From Magnetospirillum fulvum (GTDB lineage: Bacteria; Pseudomonadota; Alphaproteobacteria; Rhodospirillales; Magnetospirillaceae), in the NCBI RefSeq assembly GCF_900108475.1, contig NZ_FNWO01000002.1:1-64000 (forward strand): a stretch of DNA of 64,000 nucleotides. The letters run 5' to 3'. Position numbers and translations under genes: made by a program. Within the stretch, counting starts at the first letter, position 1. Every line of letters starts with the position of its first letter. Below the pieces are notes generated by a model. The model saw only the letters and a list, made by a program, of their open reading frames with translations. It made no database searches and was not told the DNA's origin. Positions 8,560-20,168 of this stretch are shown piece by piece.

Positions 8560-9201
8560 GTGACGGTCGAGGTCAAGATCTGCGGAATCACCGACGAAGA
8601 CGCGATGGAGGCGGCGATCGAGGCGGGCGCCGATCATGTCGGACTGGTGTTCTATCCGAAAAGCCCGCGCGCGGTGACGCCCGAGCGGGCGACCGAACTG
8701 CTGTCTTATCTGGAACGCCCGGTCTCGCGGGTCGGCCTTCTGGTCGATCCCGACGATGCCCTGCTCGATGCCGTCATCGGCGGCGTGCGGCTCGACCTGT
8801 TGCAGCTTCACGGCAACGAGAGCCCCGAGCGGGTCGAGGCGATCCGTCTCGAATATGGCGTGCCGGTGATGAAGATGATCCCGATCGCCGGTCCCGACGA
8901 TCTCGCCGCCGCCGATTCCTATCTCGGCGTCGCCGACCGGCTGCTGTTCGACGCCCGCCCGCCCAAGGGGTCGAGCCTGCCCGGCGGCAATGCCGTCAGC
9001 TTCGATTGGTCGGTGCTGACCGGGCGGCGCTGGCCGCTGCAATGGTTCCTGGCTGGCGGTCTGACCCCCACCAATGTCGCCGAGGCGATCCGCATTTCCG
9101 GGGCCAAGGCGGTCGATGTCTCGTCCGGGGTCGAAACCGCGCCGGGGGTGAAATCGCCCGAGCTGATCCGCGCCTTCATCGCGGCGGCACGCGGGGCCTG
9201 A
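8560..9201 (+). CDS. trpF: Phosphoribosylanthranilate isomerase
   Basis: Third step of tryptophan synthesis. The 213-residue barrel protein starts [35 protein letters not shown], which contains the catalytic Cys of KICGI, and continues with [29 protein letters not shown] (catalytic Asp) and [15 protein letters not shown]. The start is GTG at 8560 with AAAGGAA upstream. Alphaproteobacteria usually have trpF-trpB-trpA; here trpB and trpA do not follow, and a palindromic repeat element ends the unit. Confidence 0.94.
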   Translation: MTVEVKICGITDEDAMEAAIEAGADHVGLVFYPKSPRAVTPERATELLSYLERPVSRVGLLVDPDDALLDAVIGGVRLDLLQLHGNESPERVEAIRLEYGVPVMKMIPIAGPDDLAAADSYLGVADRLLFDARPPKGSSLPGGNAVSFDWSVLTGRRWPLQWFLAGGLTPTNVAEAIRISGAKAVDVSSGVETAPGVKSPELIRAFIAAARGA

Positions 9202-9212
9202 CAGGGTGTAGA

Positions 9213-9372
9213 AAAGCTCCGCTTTCGCGGCCGGGCTACCGCCCGGACCCGTTCGGAGGCCAGCCTCCGAACCTCCAGTTTCTCTTTATTTCAATGACTT
9301 AAAAAAGAAAAAGGTCCGGGAAGCCGTGCTTCCCGGTTGGGGGTACGGGGGCAAACGCCCCCGAAGGGGGGC
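9213..9372. repeat. Four-hairpin composite intergenic element, copy 1
   Basis: It lies in the convergent gap between trpF and the Smr gene. Arm A (9213-9276) has stems CCGGGC/GCCCGG and TTCGGAGGC/GCCTCCGAA. An AT-rich core follows (9277-9312). Arm B (9313-9366) has stems CCGGGAAGC/GCTTCCCGG and GGGGGC/GCCCCC. The same arrangement occurs reverse-complemented at 54581-54718, and arm A alone at 25171-25236. Linker sequence is similar between copies, while stem sequences differ with pairing kept. Confidence 0.75.
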
Positions 9373-9381
9373 CACACTCTG

Positions 9382-9972
9382 CTAGCGCGACTCGCGGCGG
9401 CGGCGGACCAGGACGTACAGGGCGCCCTCGCCGCCGTGATGCTGGCGGGCATGGCTGAACCCGATCACCCGCTCGCGCAGCGGACTCTGGTTCAGCCAGC
9501 GCGGCACCTGACGGCGCAGCACGCCATCGCCGCCCTGCCCTTTTCCGGTCACCACCAGAACGAGACGGCGACCGCTGGCCCAGGCCCGGTCGATGAAACT
9601 GTGCAACTCGGCGTGGGCGCGGTCCTGGACGTGACCGTGCAGGTCGAGCACCGCTTCGATCGCCAGTTCGCCCCGCTTCATCCGTTCGGCGGTGCGGCGG
9701 TCAAGTCCGGGCGCGTGGCCGTGATCAAGCGCGGGCAGACCGCCGGTGGGACGACGCGGCGGCGGCGGCGGATTGGACGGCCGGGCCGGAGCGAGTCCGG
9801 GCGGCGGCGGGGCGGAGGCGATCGGAGTCGGCGCAGCGACGGCGGTGGCGGGATCGGGACGGGCGCGACCGGGCAAGGGATGAACGTCGCCGACGACCGT
9901 CCGCCACAGATGGACTTCGTCGGTCGTCACCGGACGGCGGCGCGGCTGACGCGGTTCGAACAGCTTCACCAT
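9382..9972 (-). CDS. Smr/MutS2-type nuclease-domain protein
   Basis: The 196-residue protein has a Pro-rich, probably disordered N-terminal half and a C-terminal Smr domain: VLDLHGHVQDRAHAELHSFI (LDLHG motif) and LVLVVTGKGQGGDGVLRRQVPRWL (TGKG motif). Stand-alone Smr proteins have nicking or RNA-cleaving activity in some species. The start MVKLFEPRQPRRRPVTTDEVHLWRTV at 9972 fits family members, in which DEVxLWR comes early; the ribosome-binding site is weak. The gene follows the polyproline membrane protein by 22 bp and may be in its operon. Confidence 0.85.
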   Translation of the reverse strand: MVKLFEPRQPRRRPVTTDEVHLWRTVVGDVHPLPGRARPDPATAVAAPTPIASAPPPPGLAPARPSNPPPPPRRPTGGLPALDHGHAPGLDRRTAERMKRGELAIEAVLDLHGHVQDRAHAELHSFIDRAWASGRRLVLVVTGKGQGGDGVLRRQVPRWLNQSPLRERVIGFSHARQHHGGEGALYVLVRRRRESR

Positions 9973-9994
9973 TCGGCCCGGCGCGGGTCCAGAA

Positions 9995-10786
9995 TCATGG
10001 CAACACCTCGTCGCGCGGCGGTTTTTCGTCGTCGAGGATCGAGTCCCAGCGCGCGCCGGGGCGTGGCGATTCGTATCCGGCCGGTTCAGGCGGCTCGACC
10101 ACATCGGCGGGTGGCGGCGGCGGTGGCGGCACGACCCGGGGCGGGGCCATCTCGATCACCGGCGGAGGCGGCGGAGGCTGAACCGGCGGTGGCGGTGGCG
10201 GAGGCGGCGGTGGCGGCTGAACAGGCGGTGGCGGGGGGATCACCTCAGGCTCGGGACTCGGCGGTGCCGATACCGGGGTCGATACCGGCACCGGGACCAG
10301 CGGAATCCGTTCCGGTGCCGGAACAGCCTCGCCGAAATGGCGGCGGATGAATTTGCGCCAATCGCCCTTGGGCGCGACACAGGGCGGCTCGCCGGTGCCC
10401 GGCACCACCAAGGCGATCCCACCCAGCCGCCACAGCGCCTGGACATGGGCGACGTCCTGGCACAGATAGGCCACCGTCCGGGTCCGCAGTCGCCAAGCGA
10501 CGTAATAGCGATTGCCGAGCAGATAGACCATCACGAACAAGGTCATCGCGATGATGCCAAGGGCGAGCCCGCCCGCCAGCAGGATAACCAGCGCCAGGGT
10601 CATCAACCCGGTCAGCGGCAACAGATGGTCCCAATGGCAATGGACCGGCGACCCGTCGAAATCAATCATGCGGGCATCGGTATAAAGCTGGATCCGGCCG
10701 ACCTCGAGCCCGACGCGCAACTTTTCGTGCAGCCCGTCGTCTTCGTGCCCCTTGCGGTCGCGCCAGTCCTCGATCAGTCGGCTCAT
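9995..10786 (-). CDS. Membrane protein with long polyproline tail, unknown function
   Basis: Not recognised. The 263-residue protein has a cytosolic N-terminus (MSRLIEDWRDRKGHEDDGLHEK) and two closely spaced hydrophobic segments at about residues 65-107. A small folded region follows (QALWRLGGIALVVPGTGEPPCVAPKGDWRKFIRRHFGE), then about 95 residues dominated by proline, with runs of up to eleven. Such tails need EF-P for translation and often act as periplasmic spacers or binding platforms. The ATG at 10786 (GGAAAAG upstream) is preferred over a longer start at 10843. It lies between purH and the Smr gene, all on the minus strand. Confidence 0.6.
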   Translation of the reverse strand: MSRLIEDWRDRKGHEDDGLHEKLRVGLEVGRIQLYTDARMIDFDGSPVHCHWDHLLPLTGLMTLALVILLAGGLALGIIAMTLFVMVYLLGNRYYVAWRLRTRTVAYLCQDVAHVQALWRLGGIALVVPGTGEPPCVAPKGDWRKFIRRHFGEAVPAPERIPLVPVPVSTPVSAPPSPEPEVIPPPPPVQPPPPPPPPPPPVQPPPPPPVIEMAPPRVVPPPPPPPADVVEPPEPAGYESPRPGARWDSILDDEKPPRDEVLP

Positions 10787-10842
10787 GCTTTTCCATCCCC
10801 GCCGCTTGCGACCGAGGATGGCCAAGACCGCCGCCAAAGGCA

Positions 10843-10865
10843 AGGGGCGGCATCGCGCCGCCCCT
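10843..10865 (-). terminator. Hairpin downstream of purH
   Basis: AGGGGCGGC pairs perfectly with GCCGCCCCT around a 5-nt loop, 9 nt beyond the purH stop on the minus strand. Only a weak pyrimidine tract follows, so termination may be partial. Confidence 0.55.
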
Positions 10866-10873
10866 CTTCGCCT

Positions 10874-12454
<1,581 letters not shown>

Positions 12455-12582
12455 GGGTCAAGGACCTCCGGGGGGAATGGGCAGAATAAGGGCGTGTGAT
12501 CCGCGGCTATATAGCACAGCCGGTCGCAACGAAGAGGAGGATTTTGACCGAATCGGGCAGTTCGTGCCCGTCTGGGGCGGGA

Positions 12583-13095
12583 TCAGTCGCGGTTTTCGCC
12601 CGTCGCCGCCAGCGCCTTGGCCAGTTCATAGACCCGCTTGCGCACATTCGGGTCGGGAATGGCGAAATAGGCCCGGATCAGATTCAGCGTCTCGTGGCGG
12701 CTGAGTAGATCGGAATCGAACCCGGTCGGCTCTTCGGCCAGACCGAACGAGCGGCTGGAATATTCCGCCGGGCTGGCCTGAGCCAACGCCTCGGGCATGT
12801 CGTCGTAAAAGAACGACACCGGCACGTCGAGCACCTGGGACAAATCGAACAGCCGCGACGCGCCGATCCGGTTCGCGCCGCGTTCGTACTTCTGGACCTG
12901 CTGAAAGGTCAGACCGATCGCCTCGCCCAGCTTTTCCTGACTCATCCCCAGCAGGGTGCGGCGCAGACGAACCCGCGCGCCGACATGGATATCAATCGGG
13001 TTGGGATCACCGTCTTCGGTGCGGCCCCGATTGGCCTTGCGGCGCGGAGCAGGTGTCAGGCCGGTTGTATCGTCGCGGCTCTTGGGGGGGGCCAT
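12583..13095 (-). CDS. XRE-family transcription regulator
   Basis: The 170-residue protein has a basic, disordered first 33 residues. A Cro/C1-type helix-turn-helix follows (about 36-95): IHVGARVRLRRTLLGMSQEKLGEAIGLTFQQVQKYERGANRIGASRL. The tail ends DPNVRKRVYELAKALA. This type is widespread in Alphaproteobacteria, where it usually sits next to lnt and metK. Here lnt is upstream as expected, but metK does not follow. A good promoter precedes it. Confidence 0.88.
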   Translation of the reverse strand: MAPPKSRDDTTGLTPAPRRKANRGRTEDGDPNPIDIHVGARVRLRRTLLGMSQEKLGEAIGLTFQQVQKYERGANRIGASRLFDLSQVLDVPVSFFYDDMPEALAQASPAEYSSRSFGLAEEPTGFDSDLLSRHETLNLIRAYFAIPDPNVRKRVYELAKALAATGENRD

Positions 13096-13128
13096 GATCA
13101 GTCCCGCTGGGTGGAGGTTATCGGGCTC

Positions 13129-13158
13129 AGATTAGGGCGATGACCTGAGACAAGTCAA
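13129..13158 (-). promoter_or_regulatory. Probable sigma-70 promoter for the XRE regulator
   Basis: On the minus strand TTGACT (13158-13153) and TAATCT (13134-13129) are separated by 18 nt, 34 nt upstream of the regulator start. The region 13096-13200 has no gene. Confidence 0.55.
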
Positions 13159-13200
13159 CACGTCTTGCGGGTGGGCTTAGAACCACCCCAGATCGGAGCG

Positions 13201-14769
13201 TCAGCCCCGCCTCCCCTCGCGCCCGGCCAATCCGGCAGCGATTGAGGCCAGTGCCAGCGCCAGCGGCAGCGAATCGCCAAAACGGCCATAGGGCGTGATC
13301 GCGACCGGCCGGGGCAGCACCGCGTCGAAGCTGCCGCGTTCGCCCAGACCCAGCCGCGCCACCTCGCGCCCCAGCGGATCGAACATCGCCGAGATGCCGG
13401 TATTGGCGGCGCGAGCCAGCGGCAATCCCTCTTCGACCGCGCGCAACCGGGCCGCCGCCAAATGCTGGTACGGACCCGCCGACAGGCCGAACCAGCCGTC
13501 GTCGGTGATGTTGAGAATCCAGTCCGGCCGAGGCTGGCCGCGTCCGAGCACCTGACCGGGGAAGATCGCCTCGTAACAGATCAGCGGCGCGACCGGGGGC
13601 AATCCGGGCAGCGTCAGCGTTTGCGGCCCCGGTCCGGGAGAGAAATCGGTCGAGCCGTTGGTGACCTTGTCGATCGGCAACAGCCAGCGCAGCGGCACAT
13701 ACTCGCCGAACGGCACCAGATGGGCTTTGTCGAACAAAGCGACAATCGCGCCGCCGGGAGCGATGGCATAAAGACTATTCCACAGCCGGAACGGAATCTC
13801 CCCGCGCGGAGTGATCCGCAACGCTCCGGTCAACAACAGCCCGCCGGGCGGGGCCGCCAGCGCCGCATAGGCCCGGTGGGCATCGTCGAGATTAAGGAAG
13901 AACGGCGCCGCCGCCTCGGGCCAGACCACCGCCGCGATGCCGTCCAGCGACGTCCCCCGCGACAACGCCACCGCGTCGAACAGATGGCCGTCGCGCCGGT
14001 CCTCCAGCCATTTGGTCCCCTGGGGAATGTGGGGCTGGACCACCCGCAGCGTCAGCCCGGTCTCGGCGGGCGGCACCAACGCCAGCCGCAGCGCCCCGCC
14101 ACCCCACGCCACCAGCGGAAGCCCGATGGTCAGCAGCGCGACCAGGGCCAGCCGCCGGGGCGACGGCCGATCCGCCAGCAGCGCCGGAGCCATCGCCGCC
14201 AAAGCGGTCAGCAGCCCCAGCCCCCACAACCCGCCGATTGCGCCCAGTTGCAGCACCGGCAAGCTGACATCCCACACCGAGCCCAGCGAATTCCACGGAA
14301 AGCCGGTCAGCATCCACGAGCGCAGCCACTCCGCCAGCGTCCACAGCCCTGCCAGCACCGCAACCCGCCCGGTCCCGCGCGCGCCGATCAGCCGCGTCGC
14401 CAGGGTGGCGGCCCCCAGGAAGACGGCAAGCAGACCGGACAGGCCGAACACCGCGAACGGAATCATCCAGCCGAATTTGGCGGCATCGACCAGCAGGGCA
14501 TAGGAAATCCAATACAGCCCGACGATGAACCAGCCACAGCCCCACCACCAGCCGACGCCAAAGGCGGCGCGGCGGGTGGGGGCGGCATCAAACAGCCACA
14601 CCAAAGCGGGCAGCGACAGCAGCAGCACCGGCAACAGCGACAGCGGCGGCAGGGCCAGCGCGCCGAACGCCCCCAGCCCGACCAGGGTCAGCCGCCGCCG
14701 CCAGCCCGACAAAGCGGCCAGACGGTCGGCCAGGACGCGAGCGGCGGTAAAGACGCGGGCGGTGTTCAT
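13201..14769 (-). CDS. lnt: Apolipoprotein N-acyltransferase
   Basis: Inner-membrane enzyme that adds the third acyl chain to lipoproteins. The 522-residue protein has about seven hydrophobic segments in the first 230 residues, then the nitrilase-like periplasmic domain with the catalytic triad: Glu in VVWPEAAAPFF, Lys in FDKAHLVPFGEYVP, Cys in APLICYEAIFPG. ATG at 14769 is preferred over the GTG just before it because AAGGAAG is better spaced to it. It is the last gene of the miaB-phoH-ybeY-corC-lnt unit, 24 bp after corC. Confidence 0.95.
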   Translation of the reverse strand: MNTARVFTAARVLADRLAALSGWRRRLTLVGLGAFGALALPPLSLLPVLLLSLPALVWLFDAAPTRRAAFGVGWWWGCGWFIVGLYWISYALLVDAAKFGWMIPFAVFGLSGLLAVFLGAATLATRLIGARGTGRVAVLAGLWTLAEWLRSWMLTGFPWNSLGSVWDVSLPVLQLGAIGGLWGLGLLTALAAMAPALLADRPSPRRLALVALLTIGLPLVAWGGGALRLALVPPAETGLTLRVVQPHIPQGTKWLEDRRDGHLFDAVALSRGTSLDGIAAVVWPEAAAPFFLNLDDAHRAYAALAAPPGGLLLTGALRITPRGEIPFRLWNSLYAIAPGGAIVALFDKAHLVPFGEYVPLRWLLPIDKVTNGSTDFSPGPGPQTLTLPGLPPVAPLICYEAIFPGQVLGRGQPRPDWILNITDDGWFGLSAGPYQHLAAARLRAVEEGLPLARAANTGISAMFDPLGREVARLGLGERGSFDAVLPRPVAITPYGRFGDSLPLALALASIAAGLAGREGRRG

Positions 14770-14793
14770 CACGGCTTCCTTGGGGAAAGTGGG

Positions 14794-15705
14794 TCAGTCC
14801 GGCTGGGGAGCGGACAGCCGGTCCTGCGGCATCCGCCGCACCCGCACCCGCTTGACCCGGCGCGGATCGGCGTCCATCACCTCGAATTCCAGACCGGCGG
14901 AATGGTTGATCAGTTCGCCCCGGCCCGGCACCCGTCCGGCGACGAAGGAAACCAGACCGCCCAGGGTCTCGACCTCCTCGCGCTCCTCGTCGGTCAGAAC
15001 CTCGCCCATCCGCTCCTCGAAATCCTCGATCGCGGTGCGGGCGTCGGCCTCCAGGGTGCCGTCGGCCAGCTCGGTCATATCGGCATCCTCGATATGGTCG
15101 TGCTCGTCGGCGATCTCGCCGACGATCTGCTCGACCAGATCCTCGATCGTCACCAGACCGTCGATGCCACCATATTCATCGACCACCAGGGCAAGGTGGT
15201 TGCGGCGCAGCCGCATTTCCAGCAACAGGTCGGTGGCGCGCATGCTGGGGGCGACGAACTGGACGCGGCGCACCATCCGGGGCAGGCTGAACGGCTTGCC
15301 CTGGCCCAGGATTTCCAGCAGATCCTTGATGTGGACCATGCCGATGACGTCGTCGAGGGTGCGGCGATAGACCGGCAGACGCGAGTGGCCGCAGGCGATG
15401 AACAGCCGGATCAGCTCTTCCTGGGTGGTGCGGGATTCGACCGCGACGATGTCGGCGCGGGGAACCTTGACGTCGGCGGCGGTAACGCCGCGCAGATGCA
15501 GAATGTTGCCGAGCAATTGCCGCTCGTGATCGTCGATCGGCGTCTCGGAATCGTCGCGATCCTCGATCAGTTCCTCCAGCGCCTCGCGGACGGTTTCCCC
15601 GCCCCGCGCCCGACGCCTCAGACCCAACCAGCCCCGAACCGACCGCAGCAACGAATCCCGGGCCTCGGACTCGCGCTGGCTGGGACTGCCACCAGGGTCG
15701 TTCAT
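14794..15705 (-). CDS. CorC/HlyC-family CBS-domain protein
   Basis: The 303-residue soluble protein has paired CBS domains (VPRADIVAVESRTTQEELIRLFIACGHSRLPVYR; MRATDLLLEMRLRRNHLALVVDEYGGIDGLVTIEDLVEQIVGEI) and a C-terminal CorC_HlyC domain ending near EFEVMDADPRRVKRVRVR. It lacks the DUF21 membrane domain, as in E. coli CorC (YbeX). Reported links are to magnesium/cobalt efflux and ribosome maturation through its partner ybeY. Start and ybeY stop overlap by 4 nt. Confidence 0.9.
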   Translation of the reverse strand: MNDPGGSPSQRESEARDSLLRSVRGWLGLRRRARGGETVREALEELIEDRDDSETPIDDHERQLLGNILHLRGVTAADVKVPRADIVAVESRTTQEELIRLFIACGHSRLPVYRRTLDDVIGMVHIKDLLEILGQGKPFSLPRMVRRVQFVAPSMRATDLLLEMRLRRNHLALVVDEYGGIDGLVTIEDLVEQIVGEIADEHDHIEDADMTELADGTLEADARTAIEDFEERMGEVLTDEEREEVETLGGLVSFVAGRVPGRGELINHSAGLEFEVMDADPRRVKRVRVRRMPQDRLSAPQPD

Positions 15706-16213
15706 CGCCGGTCATCCTCGTCCTGATAGGGATCGGAGATGCCCAGGCTCGCCAGCAGGCGGGTTTCCAGCCCTTCCATTTCGGCGGCTTCGTCCTCGTC
15801 TTGATGGTCGAAGCCGAGAAGATGGAGCACTCCGTGGATCACCAGATGGGAAAAATGGTCGGCCAGCGGACGGCCGCTTTCCGCGGCCTCGGCCGCCACC
15901 GTCTCCCAGGCCAGGATCACGTCGCCCAGCAGCAGCGGCGCGCCCTCGACCAGCGGAGCCTCCTCGTCGTCGAGCGCGGCGAACGACAGCACGTTGGTGG
16001 GCGCATCCTTGCCGCGCCAGTCGCGGTTGAGCGCCCGCACCGTTTCGTCGTCGGCCAGCACCACCGACAATTCCAGCGGCCCGTCGGGGACGTCGTCGGG
16101 CACGCCAGCCAAAGCCAGTTGGACCAGGCTTTGCACCCGCGCCTCGATGTCGGGCAGGGCCTCGACCCAGGCGGGGCTTTCGAGACTGACGGCAATCTCG
16201 GCAACGGGGGCGG

Positions 16214-16217
<4 letters not shown>
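15702..16217 (-). CDS. ybeY: Endoribonuclease / rRNA maturation factor YbeY
   Basis: The 171-residue metalloprotein carries the zinc site HLVIHGVLHLLGFDH (three His) near residue 125 and the conserved LNRDWRGKDAPTNVLSFA. It processes 16S rRNA 3' ends and takes part in ribosome quality control. Its start overlaps the phoH stop by 4 nt and its stop overlaps the corC start by 4 nt, which shows tight translational coupling. Confidence 0.95.
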
Positions 16218-17184
<967 letters not shown>

Positions 17185-17188
<4 letters not shown>

Positions 17189-18501
17189 GCCGGAACCGCT
17201 TCCAGGCTGTTGGGGTGGACGGCGGCAATCCGCAGCCGCACCACATCGCCGATCCGCTGGCCGGGAGCACGCACATGCACCGGCTGCATATAGGGACTGC
17301 GCCCCAGCAACTGATCGGCATAGCGACCGGGACGGTCGAGCAGCACGGTCATTTCGCGTCCGACACAAGATTGGTTGAACGCCTCGGTCTGGCGGTACAG
17401 CAGGGCCTGAAGCTCGGCCAGCCGGGCCTCCTTGACCGCTTCGGGAACCTGACCCTCCATCGCGGCGGCGGGGGTGCCCGGTCGCGAACTGTATTTGAAG
17501 GAATAGGTCTGGACGAAGCCGATCTCGGCCACCAGGGCCAGGGTGTCGGCGAAATCGGCATCGGTCTCGCCGGGGAAGCCGACGATGAAATCCGACGACA
17601 GGGCCAGATCGGGCTGGGCCGCGCGCAGGCGGTCGGCCAGACGGCGGTATTGGTCGCGGTCATGGCCGCGATTCATCGCGGTCAGAATGCGGTTCGACCC
17701 CGACTGGACCGGCAGGTGAAGGAACGGCATCAGTTCGGGCAGATCGCGATGGGCGGCGATCAGCGACTCGCTCATGTCGCGCGGATGCGAGGTGGTGTAG
17801 CGCAGCCGCTCGATCCCGTCGATTTTGGCCAGCGCGGTCAGCAGCGTCCCCAGATCCCAGCCGGGTTCGCCGTGCCAGGCGTTGACGTTCTGACCGATCA
17901 CGGTGATCTCGCGCACCCCTTGCGCCGCCAGCGACGCGGCCTCGGCCAGCACCGCCGCCGCCGGGCGTGAATATTCCGCACCCCGGGTATAGGGGACGAC
18001 GCAGAAGGTGCAGAAGCGGTCGCACCCTTCCTGAATCGCCAGAAAAGCGTTGGTGCCCGAGGCCGAGGCTTCGGGCAGGAAGTCGAATTTCGGTTCGGTG
18101 GGGAACTCGGTGTCGAGCACCGCGCCGCCCGCCCGGGCCGCCTGGGCCACCATCTCGGGCAGGCGATGATAGGTCTGCGGCCCCAGCACGATATCGACGA
18201 AAGGCGCCCGGCGCAGCACTTCCTCGCCCTCGGCCTGGGCGACGCACCCGGCCACCGCCAGCACCATCGGCAAGCCGTCGGCGGCACGCGCCTCCTTGAT
18301 CTTGCGCAGCCGCCCCAGGTCCGAGAACACTTTCTCGGCCGCCTTCTCGCGAATATGGCAGGTGTTGAGGATCACCATGTCGGCGTCGTCGGGCCGATCG
18401 GTCGGGCCATACCCCAGCGGCGCCAAGACATCCGCCATGCGGGCGGAATCATAGACGTTCATCTGGCAGCCGAAAGTCTTGATGAAAAGTCGTTTTGCCA
18501 C
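17185..18501 (-). CDS. miaB: tRNA-2-methylthio-N6-dimethylallyladenosine synthase
   Basis: Radical-SAM methylthiotransferase acting on A37 of tRNA. The 438-residue protein has the UPF0004 domain with three Cys ([25 protein letters not shown]), the radical-SAM [15 protein letters not shown] and a C-terminal TRAM domain (REMTVLLD...[11 protein letters not shown]). GTG at 18501 starts the usual [15 protein letters not shown]; a TTG further upstream has no ribosome-binding site. First gene of the five-gene unit ending with lnt. Confidence 0.95.
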
Positions 18502-18593
18502 GGTCGTTCGCGGGCGGGGGATCCGCCGGTCATACAAAGGAGAAGGCTAGGACACCGGTGGCGTCGAAGTCAAGGACCGGGAACGGATCGGCC

Positions 18594-20168
18594 TTAATGA
18601 TCGCCACCGCCGCCGCCGCGCGCCACCGGCTGAAGCAGCGGCAGCAGCAGCAGGCTGATCGCGAACACCCCGGCCATCAGCATCAGGATGTCGGAAAAGG
18701 CCAGGGTCAGCGCCTCGCGCCGGGTCAGTTGCCACAGCGTCTTCAGCGCCGCCATCTCGGCCCCGCTGCCCAGGGTCGGCTCGAACCGGCTGGTCAATCC
18801 ATCGACCATCGCGGTCGCGTTGCCGCGCGCCGCCGTCAACCGTTCCGACAGCCGCAGCATGTGATGGTCGAGCCGGTGGGTCAGCGCGGTATTGATCGCC
18901 GCCAGCCCGACCGCGCCGCCCAGATTACGCATCAGATTATAAAGGCCCGAGGCGTTGGGCACCCGTGCCGGGGGCAGATGGCCGAGCGCCACCGCGTTGA
19001 TCGGCACAAAGCAGAACATCAGCGACAGCCCGCGCACCGCCTGGGGCAGGAACATCTCCCAATAGCCCCACGCCGAGGTTAGCGCGCTGTTCAGCCACAA
19101 TCCGCCGCCGAACAGAGCCAGCCCGATCCCCAGCATCATCCGGGGATCGAGGACGCGAATCAGATTCCCGGCCAGCGGCGCCGACAGGAACTGGAACGCG
19201 CCGGTCACCATCATCGTGATGCCGATCTCCAGCGCCGAATAGCCCCGCACCTGCCCCAGGAACAGCGGCACGACATAGACCGAGCCATAAAGACCGACGC
19301 CGATGACGAAGCTGTAAAAGCAGCCGACGGCGAAATTGCTGTCGGCGAAGGCACGCAGATCGACCACCGGATGCTTGGCGGCCAGCTCGCGCCACAGAAA
19401 CCCGATCCCGGCGGCAACCGTCACCACGGTCAGGGTCGCGATGGTGTGGTCGTTGAGCCAGTCGTTGCGGTTGCCCTCCTCCAGCACGTATTGCAGCGTG
19501 CCGAGGAACAGCGCCACCAGCACGATCCCGGTCAGGTCGAAGCCTTTCAGCATGTCGAGACGCATCGGCACGCGGCGGGCGAACAGCAGAACCGTGACGG
19601 CGACCAGCGCACCGGGCACGATATTGACCAGGAACAGCCAATGCCAACTGGTGCTTTCGGTCAGCCAGCCGCCCAGGGTCGGCCCCAGCGTCGGGGCCAT
19701 CGTCGCCACCAGCCCGATCAGCACCGACACCGACGGCTGGCGCTTGGGCGGGAACAGGGTAAACGAGGTGGTGAACACGGTGGGGATCATCGCGCCGCCC
19801 AGGAAGCCCTGGAGGGCGCGAAACACGATCATCGATTCGATGCTCCACGACATCGCGCACAGCGCGCTGGCCAGGGTGAAGGACGAGGCCGAAACGAAGA
19901 ACAGCCAGCGGGTGCTAAACACCCGCGACAGCCAGCCCGACAGCGGGATCATCACCACTTCGGCGACAAGGTACGAGGTCTGGACCCAGGTCGCCTCGTC
20001 GGCCGAGGCGGCGATCCCCGACTGAATCTGGGCGATCGAACTGGCGACGATCTGGATATCCAGAATCGCCATGAACATCCCCACCACCATCGCCATGAAG
20101 CCGATCCAGTCGCGGACCGAGACGGTGCGGTCCTCGGGACGGATCTCGGCCGGGTCGGCGGAGCTCAC
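18594..20168 (-). CDS. emrB: DHA2-family multidrug efflux transporter (EmrB type)
   Basis: The 524-residue inner-membrane protein has about 14 hydrophobic segments and the family signatures GMFMAILDIQIVASSIAQIQSGI, EATWVQTSYLVAEVVMIPLSGWLSRVFSTRW and GAMIPTVFTTSFTLFPPKR. It forms a proton-driven pump with the EmrA adaptor next to it and probably a TolC-like channel encoded elsewhere. GTG at 20168 overlaps the emrA stop (GTGA). No drug specificity can be read from sequence. Confidence 0.92.
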   Translation of the reverse strand: MSSADPAEIRPEDRTVSVRDWIGFMAMVVGMFMAILDIQIVASSIAQIQSGIAASADEATWVQTSYLVAEVVMIPLSGWLSRVFSTRWLFFVSASSFTLASALCAMSWSIESMIVFRALQGFLGGAMIPTVFTTSFTLFPPKRQPSVSVLIGLVATMAPTLGPTLGGWLTESTSWHWLFLVNIVPGALVAVTVLLFARRVPMRLDMLKGFDLTGIVLVALFLGTLQYVLEEGNRNDWLNDHTIATLTVVTVAAGIGFLWRELAAKHPVVDLRAFADSNFAVGCFYSFVIGVGLYGSVYVVPLFLGQVRGYSALEIGITMMVTGAFQFLSAPLAGNLIRVLDPRMMLGIGLALFGGGLWLNSALTSAWGYWEMFLPQAVRGLSLMFCFVPINAVALGHLPPARVPNASGLYNLMRNLGGAVGLAAINTALTHRLDHHMLRLSERLTAARGNATAMVDGLTSRFEPTLGSGAEMAALKTLWQLTRREALTLAFSDILMLMAGVFAISLLLLPLLQPVARGGGGGDH

